DNA from: Centroberyx gerrardi
Taxonomy: Eukaryota; Chordata; Actinopteri; Beryciformes; Berycidae
Assembly: GCF_048128805.1 (NCBI RefSeq)
Contig: NC_136000.1
Location: 27,282,359 to 27,346,358, forward strand
DNA length: 64,000 bases
Reading direction: 5' to 3'
The translations under genes were made by a program, and so were the position numbers. Of this stretch, positions 47,565-63,469 are shown one piece after another (within the stretch, counting starts at the first letter, position 1; each line of letters begins with the position of its first letter). The notes below the pieces were generated by a model, which made no database searches, was not told where the DNA came from, and was given only the letters and a program-made list of their open reading frames with translations.

Positions 47565-47859
47565 TGTTGAAGCGCCTCTCCTACTGCCAGCTGCTGCCGC
47601 TGACTCTCAGCTTTAAACTGTGAGTCAGACAGTGAGAAACGAAAGTTAAACTTGATCGGTTCATTTACTAAGAATAGAAACCCACTGTTGGTTGCAATCG
47701 CAGTGGAAAACAAAACTTAACCATTTGGCCATTTATGATTATAAATAAACGAAATGAAACTGAACATAAATGAAAACACGCCCAGTGAGTCAGTAATGTT
47801 GCAAAACTATGAACTTAAAATTGCTCTGACAGTGTAGGTGAGGCAACTGAAAACAAAAT

Positions 47860-47871
47860 GAAAGTGAAACT
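47860..47871 (+). promoter_or_regulatory. Perfect ISRE consensus upstream of herc copy B
   Basis: GAAAGTGAAACT matches GAAANNGAAACT exactly. It lies 296 bp upstream of the start codon, and nearer GAAA-rich motifs (GAGAAACGAAAGTT near 47635) could also bind IRFs. This is the arrangement expected of an interferon-stimulated gene. Confidence 0.65.
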
Positions 47872-48331
47872 TCAGTATGACACGGCTTTTTTTTTCTCCA
47901 TAACAACCACAGTATTTTAATGCTGTTGTCATGAAAAATAGCTCGTTTTGTTTCAGACATGATGCATGAAAGAGTCAAAGTTGCAATTTTTAACGCTACC
48001 TACAGTTCATCATATATTCACGAGTAACACCAAAGACAGATATGCTTGATATCAGTTTTGTGATTCTGAAAAAGGAAGACAGACACAGCAACAGTTTCAC
48101 TGCTTGTTTTCGTTTCTTTTTCTAACTTCGTCAACAAGAGTTCAGAGGGGCTGAGAGATGCTGTCTTGCAGGTAGCAAGTGTTATCAAAGTCCTCATTTT
48201 CAAGCTGTTTGCATGAGTTAGCTAACTGATATCTAACATTAGATGCCATTAACCAACAGCCAGGATACGGGACCTGCATTCAACCCATCAAGCTAACGTT
48301 AGCTAGCTAGCTAATTAGCTACGTTCGCCTT

Positions 48332-48376
48332 TGTGTGTGTGTGTGTGTGTGTGTGTGAGTGTGAGTGTGAGTGTGT
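48332..48376. repeat. (TG)n / GTGA microsatellite
   Basis: TG run followed by GTGAGTGTGAGTG. It is the unit B counterpart of 32665-32720. Confidence 0.85.
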
Positions 48377-49519
48377 GCCTATACTTATTATCTGTGTCAT
48401 ACAGTCCACCATAGTTGGTAAAAAAAAATACCTTTACAGTGATGCCCGTGTATACTTCAAACCCGGCTGAGGTCTTGACATGTAAAGTTTTGGCCACAAC
48501 CCCCTCCATGCATTACTGGGGGAGTGAATTAATTAGCAGCAGCTGTTAATAACTTAGGTTGGTAGCTCCTGGGTAACATATTCATAGTATTCTGTTACAT
48601 CATCACACGGCCATCTTGGTAGGAAAAAGGTGATTGTAGGTGATTATAATTAAACGAAAGCCACAGCCAATGAACTGTCTATGTGACATCATGGGAATAT
48701 GAATACTAAGTTATGGCAGAGATGAAGATTAAATAGCCTACATCTTAGTCCAATGTTGTTTTTATATTCAGATGATGTTAGCCTTTCTCCTTAGGGAGGA
48801 CAACTCATTGCTGGAGAGAAACAATCAGGGAGAAATAATAATTAAGCCATAATGTTACCAGGTCTTAGGCCTGGTGGTGGCATGGAGCAGAGATGAACAT
48901 TTGTGCATATAAATGCATAACACACATAGATTCATAAATTCTCACTCTGAAAGACAAAAGTGAGATGGACACTCCTTTGATTAGGATACAGCACATGATG
49001 CTGGTGGAGCAAATGGGTAAATGCTTGTGTGAACCATGCATGTTCCCTCTGGTTTTTAACTGTCATGCTTTTTGCCAATTAATGTCTGTCTAAACCTAAC
49101 CCTCATTATAAACCTTCAGTCATTATTCAAAAACTTTTAAAGACTATTTTTTAATTTTTTATATTCACAAACTTTACAATGATTTTCAAGCTTAGCCTCT
49201 GAAGGAATGTCAAAACCCCACAAAGAAAATCTGAACCTGAACTGAAAAGTGCTGAAAGAGAAGAGCAAAGAGCTGGAAAACCTCCATGTCATGATACAGA
49301 TCAACCACAGGATGGAGGCAGAGACTGAATCTCTCTCCATTGCATTGGACTCCAATGCCAATAGACAGATCCCATGTCTTTTTGTCAGTGCTGACAAAAG
49401 GAGACGCACTTCACCCCTTGGTGTTGTTTGTTTGTTAGAAAATATAAACTTGACCGTCCTTCATGTAAATCTCTGAAACCTGGGGACATTTTTGGAGTAA
49501 TAGTTTGCGGGTCATTTTA

Positions 49520-49915
49520 CTTCCCATGTTCTGACTACCATGTTCGCTGCCCCAAAACTATGGAATTCTCTTCCTCCCACCATCCGATTCTCCCCCACTA
49601 TTGAGATCTTCAAGAGTCATCTTAAAACACACTTCTACTCACTAGCTTTTAACTGTGCCTAACTTAACTTAACTAGCTCAGGTATTTCTCCTGGAGTCTC
49701 TGTAGGTCTGTGTTGTCACTTTGAGCTCTGTGTGACCATGTGCCTTTACTATTATTATTATTATTATCATTATTATTTATCATCACTCTGGTCTTTTCTC
49801 CTCTTCTATTGTGTTTGTTTCCTTCTTTTGTTTTGTTTTCCTCTGTGTGTGTTGTAAAGCATTTTGGATCAACTGTGTTGTGTGTAAAGTGCTATATAAA
49901 TAAAGTTAAAGAAAT
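49520..49915 (+). mobile_element. 3' end of an L2-type LINE
   Basis: A + frame around 49550-49650 reads KLWNSLPPTIRFSPTIEIFK and then HLKTHFYSLAF, the conserved end of L2-clade ORF2. It is followed by a 3' tail with GTAAAGTGCTATATAAATAA near 49885. Only the 3' terminus is present. Confidence 0.75.
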
Positions 49916-49944
49916 TTTCATTCAAATTTTGCTGGGGTATATAA

Positions 49945-50130
49945 AGTCAAGTCAAGTCAAAGTCAAAGTGATTTATTGTCATATGTGCAGCATAACACAG
50001 GGTCATTCTGGACAATGAAATGCTTGTGACTAGGCTCACAGCAACTTTGTAGCATAAGAATAAAACGAAATAGGCAATGTACAATAGGAAATATACATAA
50101 CATAAATCTACATAATATATATTATATAGG
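49945..50130. repeat. Dispersed AAGTCAAGTCAAAGT repeat
   Basis: GTCAAGTCAAGTCAAAGTCAAAGTGATTTATTGTCA-like sequence followed by ACAATGAAATGCTTGTGAC resembles a widespread teleost repeat. The class is uncertain. Confidence 0.45.
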
Positions 50131-50305
50131 AAATATACAACACAAGAAGAACAATGTTACACATTGGTGGAAAAAAGGGTAGCACTAAAAGAACTAAGTT
50201 GAACCATACAAGATAATGAATGAATAATAACCCTAGTGATAATAATAGTAATAATGATAGTATGGACGTACAATTCAAATATGATAAGGATGTGCAATAA
50301 AGTGC

Positions 50306-50380
50306 AATTCAAGTACAAGTATAGCAGTAATACGGATGAATTGCACTCATCCGTATTACTACTATACTTGTACTTGAATT
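50306..50380. repeat. Perfect short hairpin
   Basis: Arms 50306-50339 and 50347-50380 are reverse complements with about one mismatch (AATTCAAGTACAAGTATAGC on the left) around a 7-base loop. Origin unknown. Confidence 0.9.
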
Positions 50381-50404
50381 ACAACAGGGTAATAGGGTAT
50401 TATA

Positions 50405-52205
50405 ACAGTGTAATATTTTAACATTAATAAATCATTACTACATTCATTTTGAGACATTGGTATAATTACTGTAAACAAACGAAACCATCGCCAAGAGGAT
50501 TGGCAGCTTCCACTGGCCTCTACACTGCATTTTACATTGAGTGCCACCGGGTCGGATTTGGAGGGAACTCTGGTTTGCTTTGCAGCACAAATGGAGACTG
50601 ATCAAGCAATAGCCCATGACAGGCTGTGGTATATGGAATTTATATCACAGCTAAGGCTGTTACTGCCTGACGAGCAGTGGAGGGCAGGTAACGCACCTAC
50701 CACAAATCTTCAGTTAATTATAAGTTATAAATTAATCTCGGATCTGCATAGCAACTGGAATCATTCAAGTTCTGTGAGTTCAATGAATCAAGTGTTCGAA
50801 GACTATAGGCCAGTTTACATTTTTATATTTCTTAAACTAAAGCCCTCTTTAAGAATAAAATACACACTTTTATCTCAAAATGTATATTATTGATTAGACT
50901 ATAGGTTCATAAACTAATCATTCGTTTAGGCTACACATTTAGGATCTCATTAGGATTTGATTCATTTACTCATTTACTCGTAGCAGGAAAGGCCTACCAC
51001 AGCCAGTCAGAGTCAGTCATTTACAGTCAGTGAAGGCGTTAACAGCCTATTCTTTTTTATTGATATTTATTTGAATGTTACCGGTAACTGTGCCAGTTAA
51101 ATAATGGCCGACCTCAGTCTCTGAGCTGCCTTGTCCTACTGTTCTCACTTTAGGAGGAGGATGTGAACCTGTGGAACCTGAGAATGCTGCTCCATTTCAT
51201 ACAATCTCCTACATTATGTTGTTACAGCTGTATGTTACAGCTGTACTGCGAAGGCAGACAGGTATTTCTGCAGGGAAGTGACAGGGCAGAAGCATACATG
51301 CTACGTCTTCGGTCTACTTTGTTCCAGTCTTGGGGATTTCTTATGTTTTTTTTTGTCTTGGCTGGATGTCGAGCCAAACTTTGCGCACCAGCCCCTCTGG
51401 TGTGCTTTTAACCAGAGACCGCTTGATTGCAGTGAAGTCTTCTCTAATCAAGGCTTTGTAGTGGCTTGTACGATCCAGTCCTCGCTTTCTTATCGCTTTG
51501 ACAAAGCCCACAAACACATTATTGCTTGTTGTAAATTCAGTATCCTTCAACAGGCACCAGGAGTGACCGAGGAAGACTTACTGTACCTGTTAAGGCCAAC
51601 AAGGAGACCCAGGAAGCTGCTTAGGCCATGTAGTATTTTGCCTTTGGATGTGTGGACTGTTGCATTAAAGGTATTTATTTTTAAGTATTTTGTTGACTTC
51701 TCATTTAGAGGCGGTCAAAAGGTTAACGTTTATGTCTTTCTGGGCACACCAGTCGCCGAAACACTTAACCGCCCACTTGGTCCGTTTGACATTTCCACAC
51801 CTTTCTCACTCCAGCTGCTCCACATCTTGTTCGGATTAGTCAGCATGTCTCTAGGCTAGCTACAGTGTTGCTGTTTTTCTGTTAGGTACCATGGCTATCA
51901 ACCAATCAGGAGGCTGGATCAAAGTTACCCGTTGTATAATTTACAGCACAAAGCGCTGTTGTTCCAGCACAAATGGAGCTAAAGCTTTCAGAGTTTCTCG
52001 CCAAAACAAACAATCCTCTTTGTGGCTGGAAGCAACTTGGTTTATGGGAAATGTAGTCTTAATTTTGAGAAACACTAGCACTAACAATAGCACAGCATGA
52101 GACAGAGGCTACCAGTCATCTCCACCATGGTTTGATTTGTTTACAGTAATTATACCAAGGTGTCACAATTCATTTGACAATGATATATTGAGGTTTAAAA
52201 TGCAC
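50405..52205. mobile_element. Composite element with subterminal inverted repeats
   Basis: The left end (about 50411-50545) and the complement of the right end (about 52060-52200) share TTGGTATAATTACTGTAAAC and flanking sequence. Internal sequence related to 51950-52010 also occurs in the small elements at 53104-53446 and 60150-60343. The centre carries a DUF3504-like coding fragment on the - strand. Terminal bases are decayed, so exact ends are uncertain. Confidence 0.6.
51341..51575 (-). pseudogene. KIAA1958/ZMYM-like DUF3504 fragment (Crypton-derived family)
   Basis: On the - strand the frame reads LLKDTEFTTSNNVFVGFVKA, then IRKRGLDRTSHYKAL, then STPEGLVRKVWLDIQ. This matches the block of KIAA1958, QRICH1 and ZMYM2-4 proteins with the pattern DxEFxxxNxVFxxxxKxxxxxG and TPxGLxxKVWFDI. 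That domain is thought to derive from Crypton tyrosine recombinases. Only this block is present; a stop lies upstream in frame. It is either an exon remnant or captured cargo of the surrounding element. Confidence 0.65.
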
Positions 52206-52640
52206 CAGCAGGCTAATTCACTGTGTAACAAGTGACCAACACCACAAGACGATGGTATGAGATCTATAGTGGAGAGAGAAAGGGGTTCTATGGGGTGGGT
52301 GGGCTGAGAGAGGTTATGAGCCAGATTGTAACCCACAGCATCACATGGACAGGACCACACAAAACACAAAATATTGCCTGATAGCATCACTGCTCATCAT
52401 TCTCCTTTACTCTTTTCCTTGTCTCTGTACATCACTCTCTTCTCCTCTCTTCTCTCTTATACCAGAGAGATAAATCATTAGTGAGAGGAATCGTCAAAAG
52501 CCTAGAGCAGCTGATGTGTGTGTATGTGTGCGTGCGTGCGTTATTTTACATAGGTATGTTAATGTGTGCTTGATTTTAAAGTGCCTCTAAAGTGTCTGAC
52601 CTCCCTTGGCCCCTGTAGTATACCCCAGCTGCAGAAGTGA

Positions 52641-52673
<33 letters not shown>

Positions 52674-53103
52674 GCTTTCTTGTATCAGAGAGATCATGGT
52701 TGGTTTGAACATGTTAGCACAAAAGCACATATATTCAGGGTTAGAAAGGTTAGTTTCAGAAAATATTCCATTACAGATTTCTGATCACTGTGATAAAACT
52801 GTAATTTGTAGCAGATTCATTTGTTTCATCTGAGTAGAATAATCTGATTACTATTGACTACTTTTATGTTATCAAATGGATAATTCAATTGATTAATTTT
52901 AATCCAATAAAAATCTGATTAAATCGACAATTTGTTCAAATTTTCAGACAGACATTACTGTAATTTGAATAGCCTTACTTGCATATACCTTTATTTATTT
53001 AATTATTTGAAGTTGTAAAATTATGTCATTAAACTTGAACATCAAAATGTCATCCACTTCAAACAAGCTTCTGTGTAATCCAGCAAGTAATCACCTATTA
53101 TTT

Positions 53104-53446
53104 TTAAAGCATCTGTAATCTGTTGCTACTTGCCCTCCTCCCCCTCCTTGGCATCGTTCCAGTTTTCTCTCTGACTTTACTGAAGAGGATAAACATTCTG
53201 CCATCGCCAGAAACTCTGAAAGCTTTAGCTCCATTTGTGGTGGAAGAACAGCGCCCTCTTCCTGTTTTGTGCCATAAAGCAATATCTTTTGTGCTGTAAA
53301 GCAATCCAGCAGAATGTAAAATGCAGTGTAGAGGCTGCCAATCTTCTCAGCGACGATCTCATTTGTTTACAACAATTATACAAATGTCTCAAAATGAATG
53401 TGATAATGATTTGTTGATGTTAAAATGCTACATGTAGCACCTTTAA
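53104..53446. mobile_element. Small non-autonomous element related to 50405-52205
   Basis: The right end reads AATGCTACATGTAGCACC followed by TTAA at 53443-53446. TTAA is also present at the proposed left end (53104-53107). The internal TTTAGCTCCATTTGTGGTGG is the complement of sequence at about 51965. The left terminus is not a clear match to the right one. Confidence 0.5.
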
Positions 53447-54879
53447 GAGAGACAACACAAATACAAATACAACTAAAACTGTTAAACTAACATAATGATA
53501 AACGCTCATGTTTCCTCACTTTATTTTCCGTTTACTCAGCACTTACTCTGCACTTCTTTAATGCTATCTGTGCTTCTGTGGCTTTGCTGTACTCATGTCA
53601 AAGTTTTCATCCTCTTGTACGCAACTCAGAGTCTCTGACAGCAAGTGAAGGAATGCAGCCTCTTGAGGAACGGACTGCGTTGAGCACTTCCAGCACCACT
53701 GTGTGTGTATGTGTGGGTGTGTGTGTGTATGTGTGTGTGTGGGTGTGTATGTGTGTGTGTGTGTGTGCTCAGCTTCCAGGGGAATGAGTAGTGCTGAGCC
53801 GTACCAGGACCTAAACATCCACAGTATCATCTCCTTTCCTCCAATTCCAGATCACAGAACAACATGACCGCAGAGGATCCCTCTCTCTCTCTCTCTCTGT
53901 CATTCTCTCTTCATCTTTCTCTCTGGTTCTCTTCTACTCTTTTCCCGCAAATTTGTCCTCTCTGTGTCCTACTCTGTCACTGTTTGTTTCTTTATTTATT
54001 TGTGTAATTTTGTGTAACTTTTCTTTCTTCATGCCCCCCCTCACTCCTTTACTCTCCACCTGTTTCTGGGAAAGGTTTATGAGTCCTATTTGCCGCAGCT
54101 GACTACAATGGAAAAGCCCAGAATTGAACTGTTAATTTATCTATTCCACTCTTATCTTCAGAAAAACATTTTTTTTCTGATATTTTATCTCAGCAAGGTT
54201 AACCTCAGTGAGTAAAGAGCAGAGGGAGTTGAGTGAGACATCACGCCAGGCACACTGACCAACACAGCTACAATATCAAGTCAGACATTCACATTCATTT
54301 CTCTCTTCTCTGTTCATCCCCATAGAAAGGCCAGTGACACTAAAGGTATATCTGTGTCACCACTATTTAGTGATGTGCTGGAGTCGACAACTCCTTCAGC
54401 CAGTCAGCGTTTCTGTAGTTATTGAATCATCAGCGTACAATAGCATTTCCCAGCAAGTAGCTAACTCAACCAGAACTCTTGCTCAGTTTGCGTTCTTGTG
54501 TTCTTCATAACACGATGACTTAATATCTAACGGTTGAAGCACCAACACAGGCTGCATCGGATGGCGACTTGGTCGTCAAGAACGAATCAGAACAAGCACA
54601 CAGCCCTTCTCAAACTGTAGCAATGCTTCTCTGTCTGTGCTTGCTTTCTTAAGAATTTCGTTCTCTCCAAGGCAACTCCGGAAGATCGTTCTCCAGTGGG
54701 ACACACGTATCAACTTTTTGCTATTGAACCCAGGACTCAGCAAGCTATAAGGTCAGCTATGTTAAAGCCACAGAAGCACAGACACCATTAAACAAGTTGT
54801 CTAACGCTAGCTAGCTAACATTTAGCGAACCGCATGCACAGCAAAGTTGGCCCACCCTTTGCTGGTTTGGTTTTTTTTT

Positions 54880-55470
54880 TGTGGTGATTTTTCCCACGGC
54901 ACAGCCGAGGGGAACACAAGGCAAATTCAAGTCAGTCAGTCAGGCAGTCAGGTAACGCTTAGTGAGATGACGCTTTGTGAAATGGCCTCTAGAGGGCATC
55001 TGGCTAAGAGATGGCCTCTCGCCTATGGGCTAATGCCACATTGAGTCCCATACACTGATAATGCCATATTAGATCTCACTCTTCACCGTCAATTTACAGA
55101 CGTCAACATCTTGTTCTGTCCTGCAAACCATTATGGTAGGTCACGTTATTACCTGTGGTATGTGACGTTGGTGGAATAGGTAATTTAACAGATAAACATG
55201 GAATAGGTAATTTAACCGATAAACGTGTTGCGCTAGCTGAGCATTGCTCCCACACTGAGCCCCACTCTCTGCCGTTAATTTACATATATCCACGTCTTCC
55301 GTTGCCCTATAAACTTTAACGTTAGGTAACATTATTACCTGTGGTATCTAAGTGATGTTAGTGGAATTATTTAACCGATAACCGTGTCGTAATGCTTCAG
55401 TGCATTGAATTGAATTGAACACGCGCCGTGGGTCTGTACAGGATCCATGCTTGTTTTAGCTATATGAAGT
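54880..55470. mobile_element. Inverted copy of the unclassified repeat at 46105-46630
   Basis: Shares CACGGCACAGCCGAGG-type start, AGGTAACGCTTAGTGAGATG and ATTGAATTGAATTGAACAC with the complement of 46105-46630. Two internal near-repeats carry GGAATAGGTAATTTAAC. No coding region is recognised. Confidence 0.6.
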
Positions 55471-55554
55471 GGCTAGCAAGGTAACATTAACCAAAATGGC
55501 TCTTTCTACAATATTAATGCAGTTCAAATCAGATAATTTTATCCTCACCTTATC

Positions 55555-56035
55555 CTTAGAGTTAGGTTAAATTTGGTTAGGTTAGGTTATGTTAAGTTTG
55601 GTTAGGTTACGTTAGGATAGGTTAAGTTAGGTTATAGATTAGGTTAAGTTAGGTTAGTTGGGTTAAGTTAGGTTAGTTAGGTAAAGTTAGGTTAGGTTAA
55701 GTAGGTTAGGTTAGGTTAGTTAGGTTAAGTTAGGTTAGTTAGGTAAGGTGAGGTTAGTTTAGTTAGGTTAGGTTAAGTTAGGTTAGTTAGGCTAACTTAG
55801 TTTAGTTGGGTTAAATTAGGTAAGGTGAGGTTAGTTTAGGTTAAGTTAGGTTAGTTAGGCTAACTTAGTTTAGTTGGGTTAAGTTAGGTAAAGTTAGGTT
55901 AGGTAAAGTAGGTTAGGTTATTTAGGTAAGGTTAGGTTAAGTAGGTTAGGTTAAGTTAGGTAAGGTGAGGTTAGTTTAGTTAGGTTAAGTTAAGTTAGGT
56001 AAGGTGAGGTTAGTTTAGTTAGGTTAGGAAGGAGT
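55555..56035 (+). repeat. TTAGG-like degenerate tandem array
   Basis: About 480 bp made almost entirely of TTAGGTTAAG, TTAGG and TTAGTTAGGT variants. Higher-order repeats are visible, for example AAGGTGAGGTTAGTTTAG occurring several times. Vertebrate telomere sequence is TTAGGG, so this is telomere-like but not canonical. Confidence 0.9.
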
Positions 56036-58629
56036 TGTTTGCTCCAGCACATCAAAAAATGTTGTGTAGAGGTCAACTAGGCAACTTCAGGATGTGCCTG
56101 TACTCCTCTGTACAGTGTATGCTATGTGATTCTTCTCAGTGCTTTGCCAGGGGTCCAATACATGTTTTCTATCTGCCCTAAGTAGAGCATTTTGATACAG
56201 CATTTATTGTGACCGTTAAAAGTGGACAAAACTAGTTACACTGACCAGCCACCTCACTTCAAAGGGCCTGAGCGGCTTCAGGCTGGGACAGAGATGAAGC
56301 ACTTAAAAAAAACACACACACACACACCAGAGAGAGAGAGAGAGATGAGAGATATAGACCTAGTCAGACAGCTGAGATATAGCGCCAGAGCCCTGGGGAG
56401 TTTCAGGGGATTTCCACCAGGGGAATTGGACACATTGTCTGATTTACACTAACACTTTGGCTAAACTTATGATAAAAGTTCACAAATTAAACACTGCTGT
56501 ATCTCTCTTTATCCATCTCTGCCTCTATCTGTCTCTGTCTCTCTTTTTTCCTCTGCTCTTTTTTCTCTCTGTAAAAAAAAAGTGGTTTATGAAGAATATT
56601 TTAAATTTGTGAATTGAAAGTTGAAGTTTGCTGTTTGCATCTAAGTGAGTGTTGTTGACAGCCTTTCCTAAAATAGTATTTTCATATGTTATTGTGAAGC
56701 TTTAGGTTGCTGTTGATACTGAGTGAAGATCATAGGAATTGTACATGGAAATAAATTCACGTACAGTGGATTTTCACTTAAGGAAAGAAAGCTTATGGCG
56801 GGATAGGAAGGATGAACAGCAGAGAGAGAGAAGTTGAGAGAGGAAGCAGAGGGGGGAGTAAAAGAGAGTGAAAAGAGTGAAAGAGAGTTGAGAGTTTGAG
56901 AGAAAACACATTCATTTTTATCTGCCGATGCTGCTCCTTTTTTTCACTGTGAGGACAGCCAAGGAATGTGATGAGGAATCTGGTGAGAGATAAAGAGAGC
57001 AAAGTGGATGGCACTGTACTGTACTGTGTGTGTGTGTGTGTGTGTGTGAGTCCGTTTATGCTTGTGCAACTTTTTGTTCTTTTGTGTCTATGAGAGTGCA
57101 CACAGTAGAGTCTAAAGGGAGTTGGAACTTTGTCTTGTCACTTACAAATGTGCTCTCTAATAATGTTTAAATGTTTTAAAATGAGTATTATTATAAAACA
57201 GTTTTATGGGGGGGATACTCCAAACTGCCCTGTATGTTAACATGGTGATTCACTGTACACTGTATCCTATTGAAAGGTTTCATTTGAAGACCATTATTTA
57301 TAAATTAATGGTGTCTAAAGTTTTATTTGCCAGCAATCTTTATAAAAAAAAAAAATATTTTAAAATGGTTGATATCTTATCTGGAATAAAACTATTATGT
57401 GAGTTTGATTACTTCATTCCAATTTTGCAGATTAATAACGAAAGATGAGTTAATGTTAAAAAAAAATAAAGACCACAGAGACAAATTGATACTGTATCAA
57501 AACAGCCACAATACATTTAAACAGAGGGGAAACAAACTATAATTTCCAATTATCCCACACTTTCGAGTAAAAAAAAAATCCAACAGAATGTTTCATTGAC
57601 TTTTGGTGTTTTATGACACAAATATTACTACACATCAAAAGAAAGCAAGAAAGAGAAAGGAATTACAAACAGTTCCTGGATCCATCCAATGAATTCTAAG
57701 TCTAAATTATATCAGTTAAGTTACATATTTTCCCCCATGAAAAGAGTTCAGTTCCCATGGCGAAGAACTATTATTTACATCTTGACCATAATGTCCTGGC
57801 CACAGAGCCAGTGTGACCCAGCAGACATATTTTATAGCTCGCAATGTCTAAAACACTGCCAAAGTCCAGCAATATTTACACACCACAGAGACAAGAGACG
57901 ATTTAGCTCCGAGAGAACTGAGCGCTGCTAGAAGAAAAATGCTAACCTCACTTCACTCCAAAATAAAAGAAGATATTTGCTTCAGCTTTTTTAATAGAAC
58001 CCAAAAGGCATATTGTGTTTGCAATGTGGATTTGTGTGTTGAGATGGAAATTGTTCAATTCAATTGTAATTGCTTTTTTTAAAAATAAAAACCAGCATTA
58101 ACTGTTGTGGCAGAACTATGACAAGAATAAGAAAAAGGCAGACAGGTCTGTCATGTACATGAATACGGCAAAGAGAAACTAGCCTCAGTGGTTGACACTG
58201 TCAACCAATGAGACTTTTGTCCCCAAAATCATTCCAGTGAAAGAATTTTTTGTTCACAAAAGATAATAAATAAATCTTATACACTTGTTAAAGTAGTTCA
58301 ACCTAGAGATATTTACAACAGCCGTAAGAAAAACCATGTTTCCTCATCAAATACAGAATTACCAGAGTGCTGCGAATGACAATGGCTTGCCATATAGTAT
58401 GATACTGCAATCAATCAGTGGAAACGCCGCTAAGCTCCAGGGGCGCTGTGCTGTAGCTGACCATGACCTTTGACCTCCCTGTACAGTGGACTCCCCTGGA
58501 ACCTAGAGGCTGTTTTTTTGGGGGGGTGCGAGAAGTTTTGGATTTACCCAAAAGCAGAAAATCTGAGTTTTAACCCCGATGTAACCCAGATGTTTACATG
58601 TAAAACAGTCACTCAGGGTGAACGCAGCC

Positions 58630-63469
<4,840 letters not shown>

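Larger units (their letters stand above)
33822..49070. repeat. Tandem duplication unit B (herc copy B and flanks)
   Basis: Direct-repeat partner of 19865-33400. It is longer mainly because of insertions: an L2 LINE fragment, two TTAA-flanked MITEs, a foldback and other repeats. On this strand unit B lies right of unit A, so copy B is the promoter-distal, upstream neighbour in transcriptional order. Confidence 0.85.
52206..58629. other. Gene-poor interval between the herc unit and wt1
   Basis: No gene is recognised. It contains microsatellites (CT at 52641-52669; TG/GGTG at 53700-53767; TG at 57026-57048), a MITE (53104-53446), an inverted copy of the 46105 repeat and the TTAGG-like array. 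The right end from about 57.3 kb probably includes the wt1 3' UTR. A candidate AATAAA (- strand) is present near 57310. Confidence 0.5.

Noticed and set aside
55555-56035. True telomere or chromosome end
   Set aside because: The unit is TTAGG/TTAAG rather than TTAGGG, it is degenerate, and unique sequence with a gene continues on both sides.
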